Assembly (NCBI RefSeq): GCF_040544485.1
Contig: NZ_JBDZDV010000001.1
Location: 248,001-312,000, forward strand
Direction: 5' to 3'
DNA: 64,000 bases
From: Lacicoccus halitifaciens
Lineage (GTDB): Bacteria; Bacillota; Bacilli; Staphylococcales; Salinicoccaceae
Shown piece by piece: positions 27,343 through 34,593 of this stretch. The stretch's first letter is position 1. Each line of letters opens with the position of its first letter. The notes under the pieces were generated by a model. The model did not search any database. It was not told the DNA's origin and worked only from the letters and a program-made list of their open reading frames with translations. A program made the translations under genes and the position numbers.

Positions 27343-27697
27343 AAGAGAACACCCCATATGGATAAATCAAGATTTTATAAAACAAACTACAAAAAAGAAC
27401 GATTCAAAATGAAACTCAAAACCAAATATTAACTTATATAGAAAAAATGTTGAATTTTTCTACTTTCAATCAAAAAAGACTTTTATTAATTTTTTATATG
27501 GGTAGAGACTTCATATGCAAAAGATATACAACGATAATCAAGAGGGGAAGGTGATGACGACTCGTACCGGATGATTGTTTGTATATGAAGAGTAATGTGT
27601 TTGTCATATCCGTTGAAGAAGTTATGCTGTGCAGGGCCGATTTGGCCCGGAAGTGCAGTTTTAATATCAAGTCGATGAAATTGAAAGGATGTTTGGA
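27343..27697 (+). other. AT-rich gap between the polymerase and membrane-protein genes
   Basis: A 355-base intergenic stretch. It holds a possible 24-codon basic frame (27358-27432, no good ribosome site), an AT-rich inverted repeat (TAGAAAAA at 27439-27446 with TTTTTCTA at 27455-27462) that could end the polymerase transcript, and a small hairpin GGGCC-GATTT-GGCCC (27634-27648) about 50 bases before the next start. I find no convincing gene in it. Confidence 0.5.
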
Positions 27698-28717
27698 ATG
27701 AGAGAACGTTTTGTAAGATATTTGAATACAGAGGACGAAAGAGACAGGAATGAAAAAAGGGCTGGATTCAATTTATCATGGGGTGCCATATTTGCCGGAA
27801 TCCTGACTTTCCTGGCGCTGTACATCGTACTGTCCACACTGGGCTCTGCAATCGGCCTGGGTGCGATCGATCTGATGTCGAGCAACCCGCTTAACAACAT
27901 GGGTACAGGTGCCATCGTCTGGATGATCATCACAATGCTGATTTCCTTCTTCGGCGCAGGATTTGTCGCAGGTATCGCAGCGAGACGTGTCGGACTGCTG
28001 CATGGCTTTGTGACATGGGCCGGGGGACTGGTCATACTTACGATACTTATGGTATATATGATCGCCTCACTTCTGTCTGCTGCAGGCAGTGCGGTGAGCA
28101 CAGCCGGGGAGGCGGTTGCTTCAGGCGCTGATGCTGCAAGTGATGCTATAGTCGAAGGCGGAGATCAGATCGCCGGAGCCATTGATGGCATCGATATGCA
28201 GGGCGCACAGGAGGATGTCAGGGAAATCCTGGCAGATACTGGAGTCGAAGAACTGCAGCCGGAATATCTTGAAAGTCATATGGATGGAGCAGGAAATGAT
28301 ATCATGGCGGCCGGCCGTGAACTTCTCCTGAACCCTGAGAATTCGGAGCAGATTTTAAATGATCTGCAGAATCAGCTCGCTGCCCGTGCACAGGATGTGG
28401 AAAGTGCAGTTGATGAAGACGCCATTTCCAACTCCGTTGCACGGAATACAGATCTGAATGAACAGGAGGCAGAGGAAGCGACACAAAACATCGTACAGGG
28501 TGTCGAACAGGCTGAACAGGAAGCGCAGAATGCCTTGAATGAAGCCGAGAACCAGCTTCACGACCTTCGTCAGGACCTGGATGAAGCGACTGATATAAGC
28601 GCATGGGCGTTGTTTGGACTGTTCATCGGTCTGCTCCTCATGGCGGTCGTTGCTTCACTTGGTGGTCTGATGGGATCAAATCTGGTGAAGAATTCACCAC
28701 GCGAGCATGAAGTATAA
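27698..28717 (+). CDS. Membrane protein with long acidic extracytoplasmic helical domain, function unknown
   Basis: The 339-residue protein begins with a charged cytosolic segment, then three glycine-rich membrane helices (about residues 20-120: WGAIFAGILTFLALYIV, then GFVAGIAARRVGLLHGF). A long Ala/Glu/Asp/Gln-rich part predicted helical (about 130-300) follows, then a last membrane helix (ALFGLFIGLLLMAVVASLGGLMGS). The N-terminal part resembles membrane proteins with a WGAIFAG start seen in many bacteria, sometimes named PhnA-like; no function is known to me. ATG 27698 is placed 9 bases after AAAGG. It is alone between an AT-rich gap and a terminator. Confidence 0.7.
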   Translation: MRERFVRYLNTEDERDRNEKRAGFNLSWGAIFAGILTFLALYIVLSTLGSAIGLGAIDLMSSNPLNNMGTGAIVWMIITMLISFFGAGFVAGIAARRVGLLHGFVTWAGGLVILTILMVYMIASLLSAAGSAVSTAGEAVASGADAASDAIVEGGDQIAGAIDGIDMQGAQEDVREILADTGVEELQPEYLESHMDGAGNDIMAAGRELLLNPENSEQILNDLQNQLAARAQDVESAVDEDAISNSVARNTDLNEQEAEEATQNIVQGVEQAEQEAQNALNEAENQLHDLRQDLDEATDISAWALFGLFIGLLLMAVVASLGGLMGSNLVKNSPREHEV

Positions 28718-28745
28718 GCCATAATCGAATAAGAAAGATTCATTG

Positions 28746-28775
28746 AAGGCACTGGGTGATTCCGGTGCCTTTTTT
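28746..28775 (+). terminator. Terminator after the 27698 gene
   Basis: AAGGCAC and GTGCCTT bracket a small loop and are followed by a run of T. Confidence 0.8.
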
Positions 28776-28810
28776 AAGTGAAGACTTCATGGCGAATCAG
28801 GATAACATAC

Positions 28811-28838
28811 TTATCACTTCCTCGTTTAATGATATAAT
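28811..28838 (+). promoter_or_regulatory. Predicted promoter of the fem cluster
   Basis: TTATCA (28811-28816) and a perfect TATAAT (28833-28838) are 16 bases apart. A leader of about 120 bases follows before the first fem start. Confidence 0.55.
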
Positions 28839-28848
28839 GGTCGATGAG

Positions 28849-28882
28849 TGCCCTGATTGAATGCGTTCAAATGAACGGGGCA
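28849..28882 (+). promoter_or_regulatory. Leader hairpin upstream of femA
   Basis: TGCCC (28849-28853) pairs with GGGCA (28878-28882), and CGTTCA (28864-28869) with TGAACG (28872-28877) around an AA loop; a 10-base one-sided bulge separates the two helices. There is no T run, so it is not a typical terminator. Role unknown. Confidence 0.45.
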
Positions 28883-28965
28883 GTACTAAAGAATAGATAA
28901 AGATGAAATTCATGCGAAACTCTGCTAATATACTAAAAGTGAAAAATATGGACAGGAGTGCCAAA

Positions 28966-30225
28966 ATGGAATTTACAGAATTGACAATTGAAGAGTTCAA
29001 TCACTTCACATATCATAATTTCAGTCATTTCACCCAGACGGAGGAAAATTACCGGCTGAAAAAAGAAGGCGGGACGGAGACCTATCTGGTCGGGGTCAAA
29101 CATGAAGACGCAGTCCGTGCGGCTTGTTTGATCACACTGACGCCCGTGATGAAAGTGATGAAGTACGCCTATACAAACCGGGGGCCGGTGATGGATTACA
29201 GTGACAAGGAAGTGTTCGACACTTTCTTTTCCGGCCTGAAGCAGTTTTTGAAGCCGAAAAATGTGCTGCATCTTAGAGTGGACCCATATGAGGTCATCAA
29301 CGAACGCAATCATGACGGGGAAATCACTAAAGATATGGGCAACCGGTATATCTTTGATTATTTCAAGGCACACGGTTTCGAACATGAAGGGTTTTCCACA
29401 GGCTTCGACCCTGTCATCCAGATCCGCTGGCATTCGGTGCTGGACCTCTCCGGCAAGACGGCGGAAGACGTGCTGGATGGGATGGACAGCCTGAGGAAGA
29501 GGAATATCAAAAAGGCTGAAAAACACGGTCTCGGCATCAAGTTCCTCGATCTCGACGATATCGATGTCTTCCGTAAATTCATGAAAGACACTTCCGAGAA
29601 GAAGGAATTCGTCGACAGGGATGATGAATACTACATCAGCCGCAAAAAATACTTCAAGGATAAAGTGATGATCCCGCTTGTCTATGTCGATCTTGAAAGC
29701 TATAACGAAACGACGCAGAAGGACATCGATAAGCTTAAGAAGAATATCGAGAAGGCAGAAAATGCAGTCGAAAAGGATCCTTCCAATGAAAAACAGAAAA
29801 AGAAAATCGTGAATTTGAGCGAGCAGCTCTCCAACATCGAGGATAAACTTGAAGAAGGGCAGGAACTTCTCAAGAAGCACGGCAGGGAACTGCCTGTGGC
29901 GAGTGCATACTATTTTGTGACACCGCATGAAGTCGTGTACCTTGCAGGCGGCAGCGATAACGACTTCAGGCATTTTGCCGGAAGCTACCTCATCCAGTGG
30001 AAGATGATCAACTATGCGCTTGAAAATGATATAGACATTTACAACTTCTACGGCATCAGTGGTGACTTCATGCCGGAGGCGGAAGATTACGGTGTCATCC
30101 AGTTCAAGAAAGGCTTCAATGCGAAAGTGAATGAATATATCGGCGATTTCATACAGCCGATCAACCGGCCGGCGTATTTGCTGTACCAGTCATTAAATAA
30201 AGTGCGTGAAAAATTGGGAAGGTAG
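28966..30225 (+). CDS. femA: FemA: aminoacyltransferase for the peptidoglycan interpeptide bridge
   Basis: Uses glycyl-tRNA to extend the interpeptide bridge on the lipid-linked peptidoglycan precursor at the inner membrane face. The 419-residue protein closely follows S. aureus FemA along its length: FSHFTQT, YTNRGPVMDY, NHDGEI, GFDPVIQIRWHSVLDL, DSLRKRNIKKA, FAGSYLIQWKMINYAL and FYGISGDF. Residues about 245-305 form the charged helical coiled-coil arm that splits the second acetyltransferase-like domain, the Fem hallmark. ATG 28966 is preceded by AGGAG; two earlier in-frame ATGs lack sites. First gene of a three-gene Fem cluster. Confidence 0.93.
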   Translation: MEFTELTIEEFNHFTYHNFSHFTQTEENYRLKKEGGTETYLVGVKHEDAVRAACLITLTPVMKVMKYAYTNRGPVMDYSDKEVFDTFFSGLKQFLKPKNVLHLRVDPYEVINERNHDGEITKDMGNRYIFDYFKAHGFEHEGFSTGFDPVIQIRWHSVLDLSGKTAEDVLDGMDSLRKRNIKKAEKHGLGIKFLDLDDIDVFRKFMKDTSEKKEFVDRDDEYYISRKKYFKDKVMIPLVYVDLESYNETTQKDIDKLKKNIEKAENAVEKDPSNEKQKKKIVNLSEQLSNIEDKLEEGQELLKKHGRELPVASAYYFVTPHEVVYLAGGSDNDFRHFAGSYLIQWKMINYALENDIDIYNFYGISGDFMPEAEDYGVIQFKKGFNAKVNEYIGDFIQPINRPAYLLYQSLNKVREKLGR

Positions 30226-30232
30226 GATGAAG

Positions 30233-31504
30233 ATGATCTTTACAGAATTAACTGACTCGGAATATCAGACTTATATCGAAAAAGGGGAGGAATCCGCTTT
30301 TTTTCAAATGATCGAGAACAAGGACAACCGTGAGCTTGAAGACGGTCAGACCGTCAGGCTGCTCGGCGTCAAGGACGATGCGGGTGAAGTCATTGCAGCC
30401 TGCCTGTTCACTTTGAAATCAACAGGGCTCGGGCAGTACTTCTATTACTCCAACCGGGGTCCGGTGCTGGATTACCACAACCATGAGCTGGTGCGGTTTT
30501 ATTTCCAGGAACTGACCCGGTATCTCAGGAAAAACAACTGTTCATACGTGAAAGTCGATCCGAACTGGATCTACAAGAAGTATGATAAGGACGTCAATGA
30601 AAAGACGGATTACCCGGCCCAGGACGAACTGATCAAAATCCTTGAAGAGGAAGGGTATGTGCATCAGGGATTCACCCGGGGTTATTCAAAGACATCACAG
30701 GCACGCTGGATGAGTGTACTTGATGTGGGTGGATATGATGATGTGAAGGCACTGGTGAAGACATTCGATTCACAGCGCAAAAGGAACATTAAAAAGGCGC
30801 AGAAATACGGCGTGAAAGTCAGGTTCCTTGAAGTGGACGAGCTGGATAAGTTCATGAAACTATATCTTGCGACCTCGGAGAGGCAGGGCTTCTTCACCCA
30901 TCCCGACCCGCTCAAATATTTCACGCACTTCAAGATGACTTACAAGGACAAACTGCTGATTCCGCTCGCTTATATCGAGCTTGACGAGTATATTGAAAAC
31001 CTGTCGAAGGAGCACGCTGACCTTAAGAAGCGCCATGAGCAGCAGAATGCCAAAGAGAATAAGAATGATAAGACGATCAACAAGATCAGGGAAATGGAGA
31101 AGCAGATCAGCAAGATCGAAGAGGACCTGGAAGAGGCGCGTGAAATCCAGAAGGTCGAAGGCAACACCCTGGACCTTGCTGCAGGCATCTATTTCGAGAC
31201 ACCGTATGAACTGGTCTACAACTCCGGTGCAAGCACAAGCAAATATCCGCAGTTCGTCGGCCCTTATATGATGCACCTTGAAATGATGAAGTACTGCATC
31301 GACAACGGCATCGACCGCTATAATTTCTACGGCGTCAGCGGGGACTTCAGCGAAGAGGGCGAAGATTACGGCGTCTACAGGTTCAAACGCGGATTCAATG
31401 CTGAGATAGAAGAGCTTGTCGGGGACTTCGTGAAAGTCATCAAACCGCTGCCTTACAACGTTTATAAAGTGAAAGCGAAACTGAGCCAGATCATTTCAAA
31501 GTAA
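30233..31504 (+). CDS. femB: FemB: aminoacyltransferase for the peptidoglycan interpeptide bridge
   Basis: A 423-residue FemABX protein that most resembles S. aureus FemB, which adds the last bridge residues. Shared features include YYSNRGPVLDY, YVKVDPNWIYKKYDKD, the FDSQRKRNIKKAQKYGVKVRFLE block, FVGPYMMHLEMMKYCIDNG and EDYGVYRFKRGFNAEIEELVGDF. The helical arm lies at about residues 250-310. It starts 7 bases after the femA stop; ATG 30227 is an alternative start. Very likely co-transcribed and co-acting with femA on bridge positions 2-5 (family knowledge). Confidence 0.92.
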   Translation: MIFTELTDSEYQTYIEKGEESAFFQMIENKDNRELEDGQTVRLLGVKDDAGEVIAACLFTLKSTGLGQYFYYSNRGPVLDYHNHELVRFYFQELTRYLRKNNCSYVKVDPNWIYKKYDKDVNEKTDYPAQDELIKILEEEGYVHQGFTRGYSKTSQARWMSVLDVGGYDDVKALVKTFDSQRKRNIKKAQKYGVKVRFLEVDELDKFMKLYLATSERQGFFTHPDPLKYFTHFKMTYKDKLLIPLAYIELDEYIENLSKEHADLKKRHEQQNAKENKNDKTINKIREMEKQISKIEEDLEEAREIQKVEGNTLDLAAGIYFETPYELVYNSGASTSKYPQFVGPYMMHLEMMKYCIDNGIDRYNFYGVSGDFSEEGEDYGVYRFKRGFNAEIEELVGDFVKVIKPLPYNVYKVKAKLSQIISK

Positions 31505-31525
31505 TTACAGAAAGGCTGAAACTGA

Positions 31526-32770
31526 ATGCATACAGCGACTATAAACGAACAAACTTTCAAGCAGTTCATCAGCGGATATGACAGTTATATGCATTATCTG
31601 CATGATGACCTCTACTATGACTATATATCCGGCATGTATGAGACGCACCTCCTCGGCCTGTATGAAGACGAGGCGCTGATCGGGGTCTCGATGCTCAGTG
31701 CGACATCCGTCCTGAAGAAGTACCGTCTCTTCACTTCCCATACGGGGCCTTTGATCAAAGACTTCAATAATGAACGCCTTGAGTTCTTCCTTCGTGAAAT
31801 CGATGAATATGTACAGAAAAAGGGCGCGCTCCAGCTGATTCATTCCCCGTACCATATTTATCAGATGCACGACAAGGACGGCAATGAGATCGAAGATGAA
31901 AGGAACAACCCGGATATCATAAAGATTTATGAAAATCTCGGCTACAACCATCACGGGTTCACAAAACAGCTGGTGACAGAAGAACTGCTCAGATACCAGG
32001 GTGTACTGGACATCACACCGAGTGAAAAAGAACTGATGAAGAATATGGATTCGACCACCAGATACAACACCAAACAGGCGGAGATCATGCCGGTCAGGCT
32101 GAGGTATCTGGATGAGGACGAGTATGATTCTTTTATAGAAATCTATAAAGAGACTGAGGAAAGGATCGGTTTCGACCCGGTCCCGTCCCAAAAAATCAAA
32201 AACCTGCTGAAGACGTTGAAGGAGAAAATGTTCCTCGTCATGACATATGTCAATGTCGATGAATACCTCGATCAGCTGGCAGATGAACGTGACGCATTGC
32301 TTCGGGAGAAAGAAGAGATACTCGAGAAGGAAAAACAGGGCAGGGCGACGAAGGGCCAGAAAAAGAAGCTCGAGCAGATTGAACAGCAGCTTGACAGCAA
32401 GTACTCGAGAATCGAAAAAGTCGAAGGCTACAAAGCGGAATTCGGCACGGACCTGGACCTCTCCGCAGCAATGTATTACTATAACAACCATGAAATGGTC
32501 TATTTATTCAGCGGCAGCTATCCTGAACTGTCATTCTTCAAAGGCACAAACTATGCAACATGGGAAATGATCAAGAAGGCAAAAGAACTCGGCTTGAAAC
32601 GATTCAATTTCTTCGGCCTGACCGGGGACTTCACGGAAGATGCCAAGGACTACGGTGTCTACCGGTTCAAGAAAGGCTATAATATCGAGATCGAAGAACT
32701 GCCGGGAACATTCGATAAAGTATTCAACAAATTAATTTTCAATATAGCACGCAAACTCAAAAAAATATGA
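31526..32770 (+). CDS. Third FemABX-family aminoacyltransferase (FmhA-like, unassigned)
   Basis: A 414-residue FemABX protein 21 bases after femB. It keeps the fold and arm (Lys/Glu-rich coiled coil, about residues 245-300) and the C-terminal block RFNFFGLTGDFTEDAKDYGVYRFKKGYNIEIEEL. It diverges elsewhere: TSHTGPLIKD replaces the usual YSNRGPV, and STTRYNTKQAEI replaces the QRKRNIKKA block, losing several basic residues. It is less like FemX (FmhB) than like FemA/FemB/FmhA. It might add a non-glycine residue (Ser/Ala), alter the bridge length or serve immunity to a wall hydrolase; none of this is shown. The arrangement differs from the femAB pair of S. aureus. Confidence 0.85.
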   Translation: MHTATINEQTFKQFISGYDSYMHYLHDDLYYDYISGMYETHLLGLYEDEALIGVSMLSATSVLKKYRLFTSHTGPLIKDFNNERLEFFLREIDEYVQKKGALQLIHSPYHIYQMHDKDGNEIEDERNNPDIIKIYENLGYNHHGFTKQLVTEELLRYQGVLDITPSEKELMKNMDSTTRYNTKQAEIMPVRLRYLDEDEYDSFIEIYKETEERIGFDPVPSQKIKNLLKTLKEKMFLVMTYVNVDEYLDQLADERDALLREKEEILEKEKQGRATKGQKKKLEQIEQQLDSKYSRIEKVEGYKAEFGTDLDLSAAMYYYNNHEMVYLFSGSYPELSFFKGTNYATWEMIKKAKELGLKRFNFFGLTGDFTEDAKDYGVYRFKKGYNIEIEELPGTFDKVFNKLIFNIARKLKKI

Positions 32771-32778
32771 TTGACGAT

Positions 32779-32808
32779 AGGGCGGAAATTAGTGTAATTC
32801 CGCCCTTT
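32779..32808 (+). terminator. Terminator of the fem cluster
   Basis: AGGGCGGAAATTA (32779-32791) pairs with TAATTCCGCCCT, then TTTAT, 8 bases after the third fem stop. Confidence 0.88.
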
Positions 32809-33100
32809 ATTCATTGTTTATATTATTGAATATTCTGATAATTTAAAGTGAAAAAATAATAGGGGTTTCAAAGAAGGAAAATCATGTTGGAATACCATGA
32901 AATGAGCAGTTTATTAAATAATGAATTAAAAAATCATCCTTAATAATATAAACTGTAATGGACATGGCGATAAAGCTGAATATCCGGGCAATGTAAGGAA
33001 TACAGCCGGAAAAGCATTTCACAGCAGTAAACCAGACAAAGTACAGTTTACAGAAGGATGATTTCATAGAAATAATATAGTAATGGATGAAACTATGGAA
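32809..33100 (+). other. Gene-poor interval containing an inverted-repeat element
   Basis: No sizeable gene is evident. A 19-codon frame (32884-32943) has a fair ribosome site (GAAGG, 6 bases). Its stop lies at the left arm of the inverted repeat described separately. Between the arms, one plus-strand frame shows two short open segments with host-like codon choice separated by a stop (about 32958-33080), which could be the remnant of a decayed gene. Confidence 0.4.
32931..33064. repeat. Two-step inverted repeat enclosing about 84 bases
   Basis: AAATCATCCTT (32931-32941) is the exact reverse complement of AAGGATGATTT (33054-33064), and TAAACTGTA (32949-32957) of TACAGTTTA (33042-33050). The arms are spaced 7 and 3 bases on the two sides. 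A smaller pair TCCGG/CCGGA lies within. It could be a structured RNA, a miniature mobile-element relic or chance; no second copy is visible in this window. Confidence 0.5.
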
Positions 33101-33292
33101 TTAAAGGTAAATGAACGCCACAACAAATACTATAAGCAGGAATACGAATGAACCAATGACTGTAATCATAAAACGTTTGCTCAATTTATATCTTTCTTTC
33201 GGATTGTCGGAATCCGATTCAGCTTCCTTGGCATTTTGAAAGATGACGAACGCCGAGATGGCAATAATAAATACTAAAAGGATCAGGCCCAC
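33101..33292 (-). CDS. Small membrane protein with two transmembrane helices
   Basis: A 63-residue protein with a first membrane helix (GLILLVFIIAISAFVIFQ), a short charged hydrophilic loop rich in Glu, Asp and Lys, and a second helix (MITVIGSFVFLLIVFVVAFIYL). I chose the GTG at 33292, which has GGAG 9 bases upstream; a TTG at 33307 is possible but lacks a site. Function not recognised. It stands alone in a gene-poor interval. Confidence 0.6.
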   Translation of the reverse strand: MGLILLVFIIAISAFVIFQNAKEAESDSDNPKERYKLSKRFMITVIGSFVFLLIVFVVAFIYL

Positions 33293-33384
33293 AAATAATC
33301 GCTCCAAATATCAGATTAATACGGTTATAATACCATAAAATAACCGCCCTTTCGAAATATACCCTAAAGTTTACATAACATATA

Positions 33385-33609
33385 TTATAGGAAGTTATAT
33401 ATTATCGGGAAATCCGGGAGCCGGTATGCCCTTGCATGCGGCCTTTGTCCATTATTGCACATTTTCAAAAGCTCGGGGTTCAGGTTGATTATCCAGCCTG
33501 TCGGGTGCTGCCTCGCTTTATGAATTTCCACCCTGCAGCCGCGTGCATCCCCGGCTGTGGACATCACTCCTGCGTCTTTCAGCCCGGCAGCACTTCCGAG
33601 GTAATGCAT
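33385..33609 (-). CDS. Doubtful small ORF in a GC-richer orphan stretch
   Basis: A possible 74-codon gene starting at ATG 33609, with GGAGG only 4 bases upstream, and ending in a TAA. The protein has no recognisable domain and an unusual mixture of His, Arg and Cys. The stretch is visibly richer in G and C than its AT-rich flanks, which suggests a coding or structured-RNA origin or a pseudogene. The rest of the 33308-33810 gap shows only AT-rich sequence and no other gene. Confidence 0.25.
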   Translation of the reverse strand: MHYLGSAAGLKDAGVMSTAGDARGCRVEIHKARQHPTGWIINLNPELLKMCNNGQRPHARAYRLPDFPIIYNFL

Positions 33610-33810
33610 GCGGCCTCCACTGAGTACTGAAAAGAATGGTTGTATCAATCCGCCCTCTTATAGCCATACCGGAGGGGTGACACATCATCCTCTTATGAAT
33701 CGATAAGTGTTGTAAGCCGGCCTATTTACCGATCCGCAATTTAATTTTTGTCACTTCACCCTATAGAAGTAATATTATACTTTTATCTTTATTTCCCCTG
33801 CCATATCGGT

Positions 33811-33839
33811 TTGACATATTTTCTGATTCAGTATATATT
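33811..33839 (+). promoter_or_regulatory. Promoter of the tRNA-Val gene
   Basis: Perfect -35 TTGACA (33811-33816), a 17-base spacer and TATATT (33834-33839). The tRNA begins 23 bases later. Confidence 0.8.
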
Positions 33840-33862
33840 ATTAACCAGACATTAAAAATTAT

Positions 33863-33934
33863 GACTCCGTAGCTCAGCGGGAGAGCGCTTGCTTGACATG
33901 CAAGAGGTCGGTGGTTCGAAACCACTCGGAGTCA
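33863..33934 (+). tRNA. tRNA-Val (anticodon GAC)
   Basis: A 72-base cloverleaf: acceptor GACTCCG/CGGAGTC, D arm GCTC...GAGC, anticodon stem CTTGC/GCAAG with loop TTGACAT (anticodon GAC at 33895-33897), T arm GGTGG-TTCGAAA-CCACT with one terminal mismatch, discriminator A. The 3' CCA is not encoded (TCA follows), so it must be added after processing. It is a single tRNA gene with its own promoter and terminator. Confidence 0.95.
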
Positions 33935-33942
33935 TCATAATG

Positions 33943-33976
33943 AAAGTGCCGGGGAAGAAATTCCCCGGCACTTTTT
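33943..33976. terminator. Terminator shared by the tRNA and the deaminase gene
   Basis: A 14-bp stem (AAAGTGCCGGGGAA with TTCCCCGGCACTTT, GAAA loop) is flanked by a T run. The minus-strand gene ends within its right edge. Confidence 0.9.
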
Positions 33977-34373
33977 ATATTGTATCGGATTCAACGAGCT
34001 TCCAGTCATATGGGAGCAGATCCCCGATTGTAAGGACCCTGTCCCTCCCCACCATCACTTCAGTATCCATGTTCCCAAGGTGGATCTGGCTGACAAACTC
34101 GCGGCAGCGCCCGCATGGCGGTAAAACAGCAGCATTCTTCCCCACTGCGACCATCTTTAGGATTCTGCTTTCCCCGGCGGCGATCATCGCAGCTGCAGCG
34201 GCGTGTTCCGCACAAAAACCCATCCCGCAGTCGGTGGCGATGGACACGCCGGTATAGACTTCCCCGTTCTCTGCGAGGAGTGCTGCGCCGACGCTGCCGG
34301 CTTTCGCATAATCTGTAAGTTCACGGCGATTCCTGATTCCGTTTGCCCGTGTATAAAGTTCTTCGAATGACAT
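33975..34373 (-). CDS. Cytidine deaminase family protein (blasticidin-S-deaminase-like)
   Basis: A 132-residue zinc hydrolase of the cytidine deaminase fold. The active site is Cys54-Ala-Glu56 (GFCAEHAAA) and Cys87-x-x-Cys90 (PPCGRCREF). The short single-domain size fits the tetrameric Cdd class, but SVGAALLAENGEVYTGVS with GMGFCAEH resembles the blasticidin-S deaminase branch more than canonical Cdd, which has an N-x-E-N motif. Substrate therefore uncertain: cytidine salvage or a nucleoside-like compound. ATG 34373 has AAGGA 9 bases upstream. Confidence 0.82.
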   Translation of the reverse strand: MSFEELYTRANGIRNRRELTDYAKAGSVGAALLAENGEVYTGVSIATDCGMGFCAEHAAAAAMIAAGESRILKMVAVGKNAAVLPPCGRCREFVSQIHLGNMDTEVMVGRDRVLTIGDLLPYDWKLVESDTI

Positions 34374-34593
34374 AGCTTCAGTTCCTTTCCAGCGGTGTTT
34401 CAGTACTTTTCCATAGTCCCCTCTTACTTTCAATTATACTCCTAAAAGGCATTTCAAATGAACCATGGTGCTCCGTGATGAATTAAAATTGTCCCTTTCA
34501 CTTCAATTTATTTTGAATATTCCTACTATTGATAGTAAGATTATTGTAATCATAGTTGAATTCAAAAACAATATAAGGGGGATCAGCATTCAT

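Noticed and set aside
27358..27432. 24-codon basic frame behind the polymerase gene
   Set aside because: No Shine-Dalgarno at a workable distance and no known family; could be chance in AT-rich sequence.
28933..29973. 346-codon minus-strand open frame opposite femA
   Set aside because: Mirror of femA codons; hydrophobic Phe/Ile-rich composition is what a Lys/Glu-rich gene gives when read backwards.
31505..32491. 328-codon minus-strand open frame opposite the third fem gene
   Set aside because: Same reason as the frame opposite femA; no ribosome site.
33432..33617. 12-base direct repeat TGCATGCGGCCT as an attachment site
   Set aside because: No integrase or cargo, and the repeat does not include the tRNA end; likely chance.
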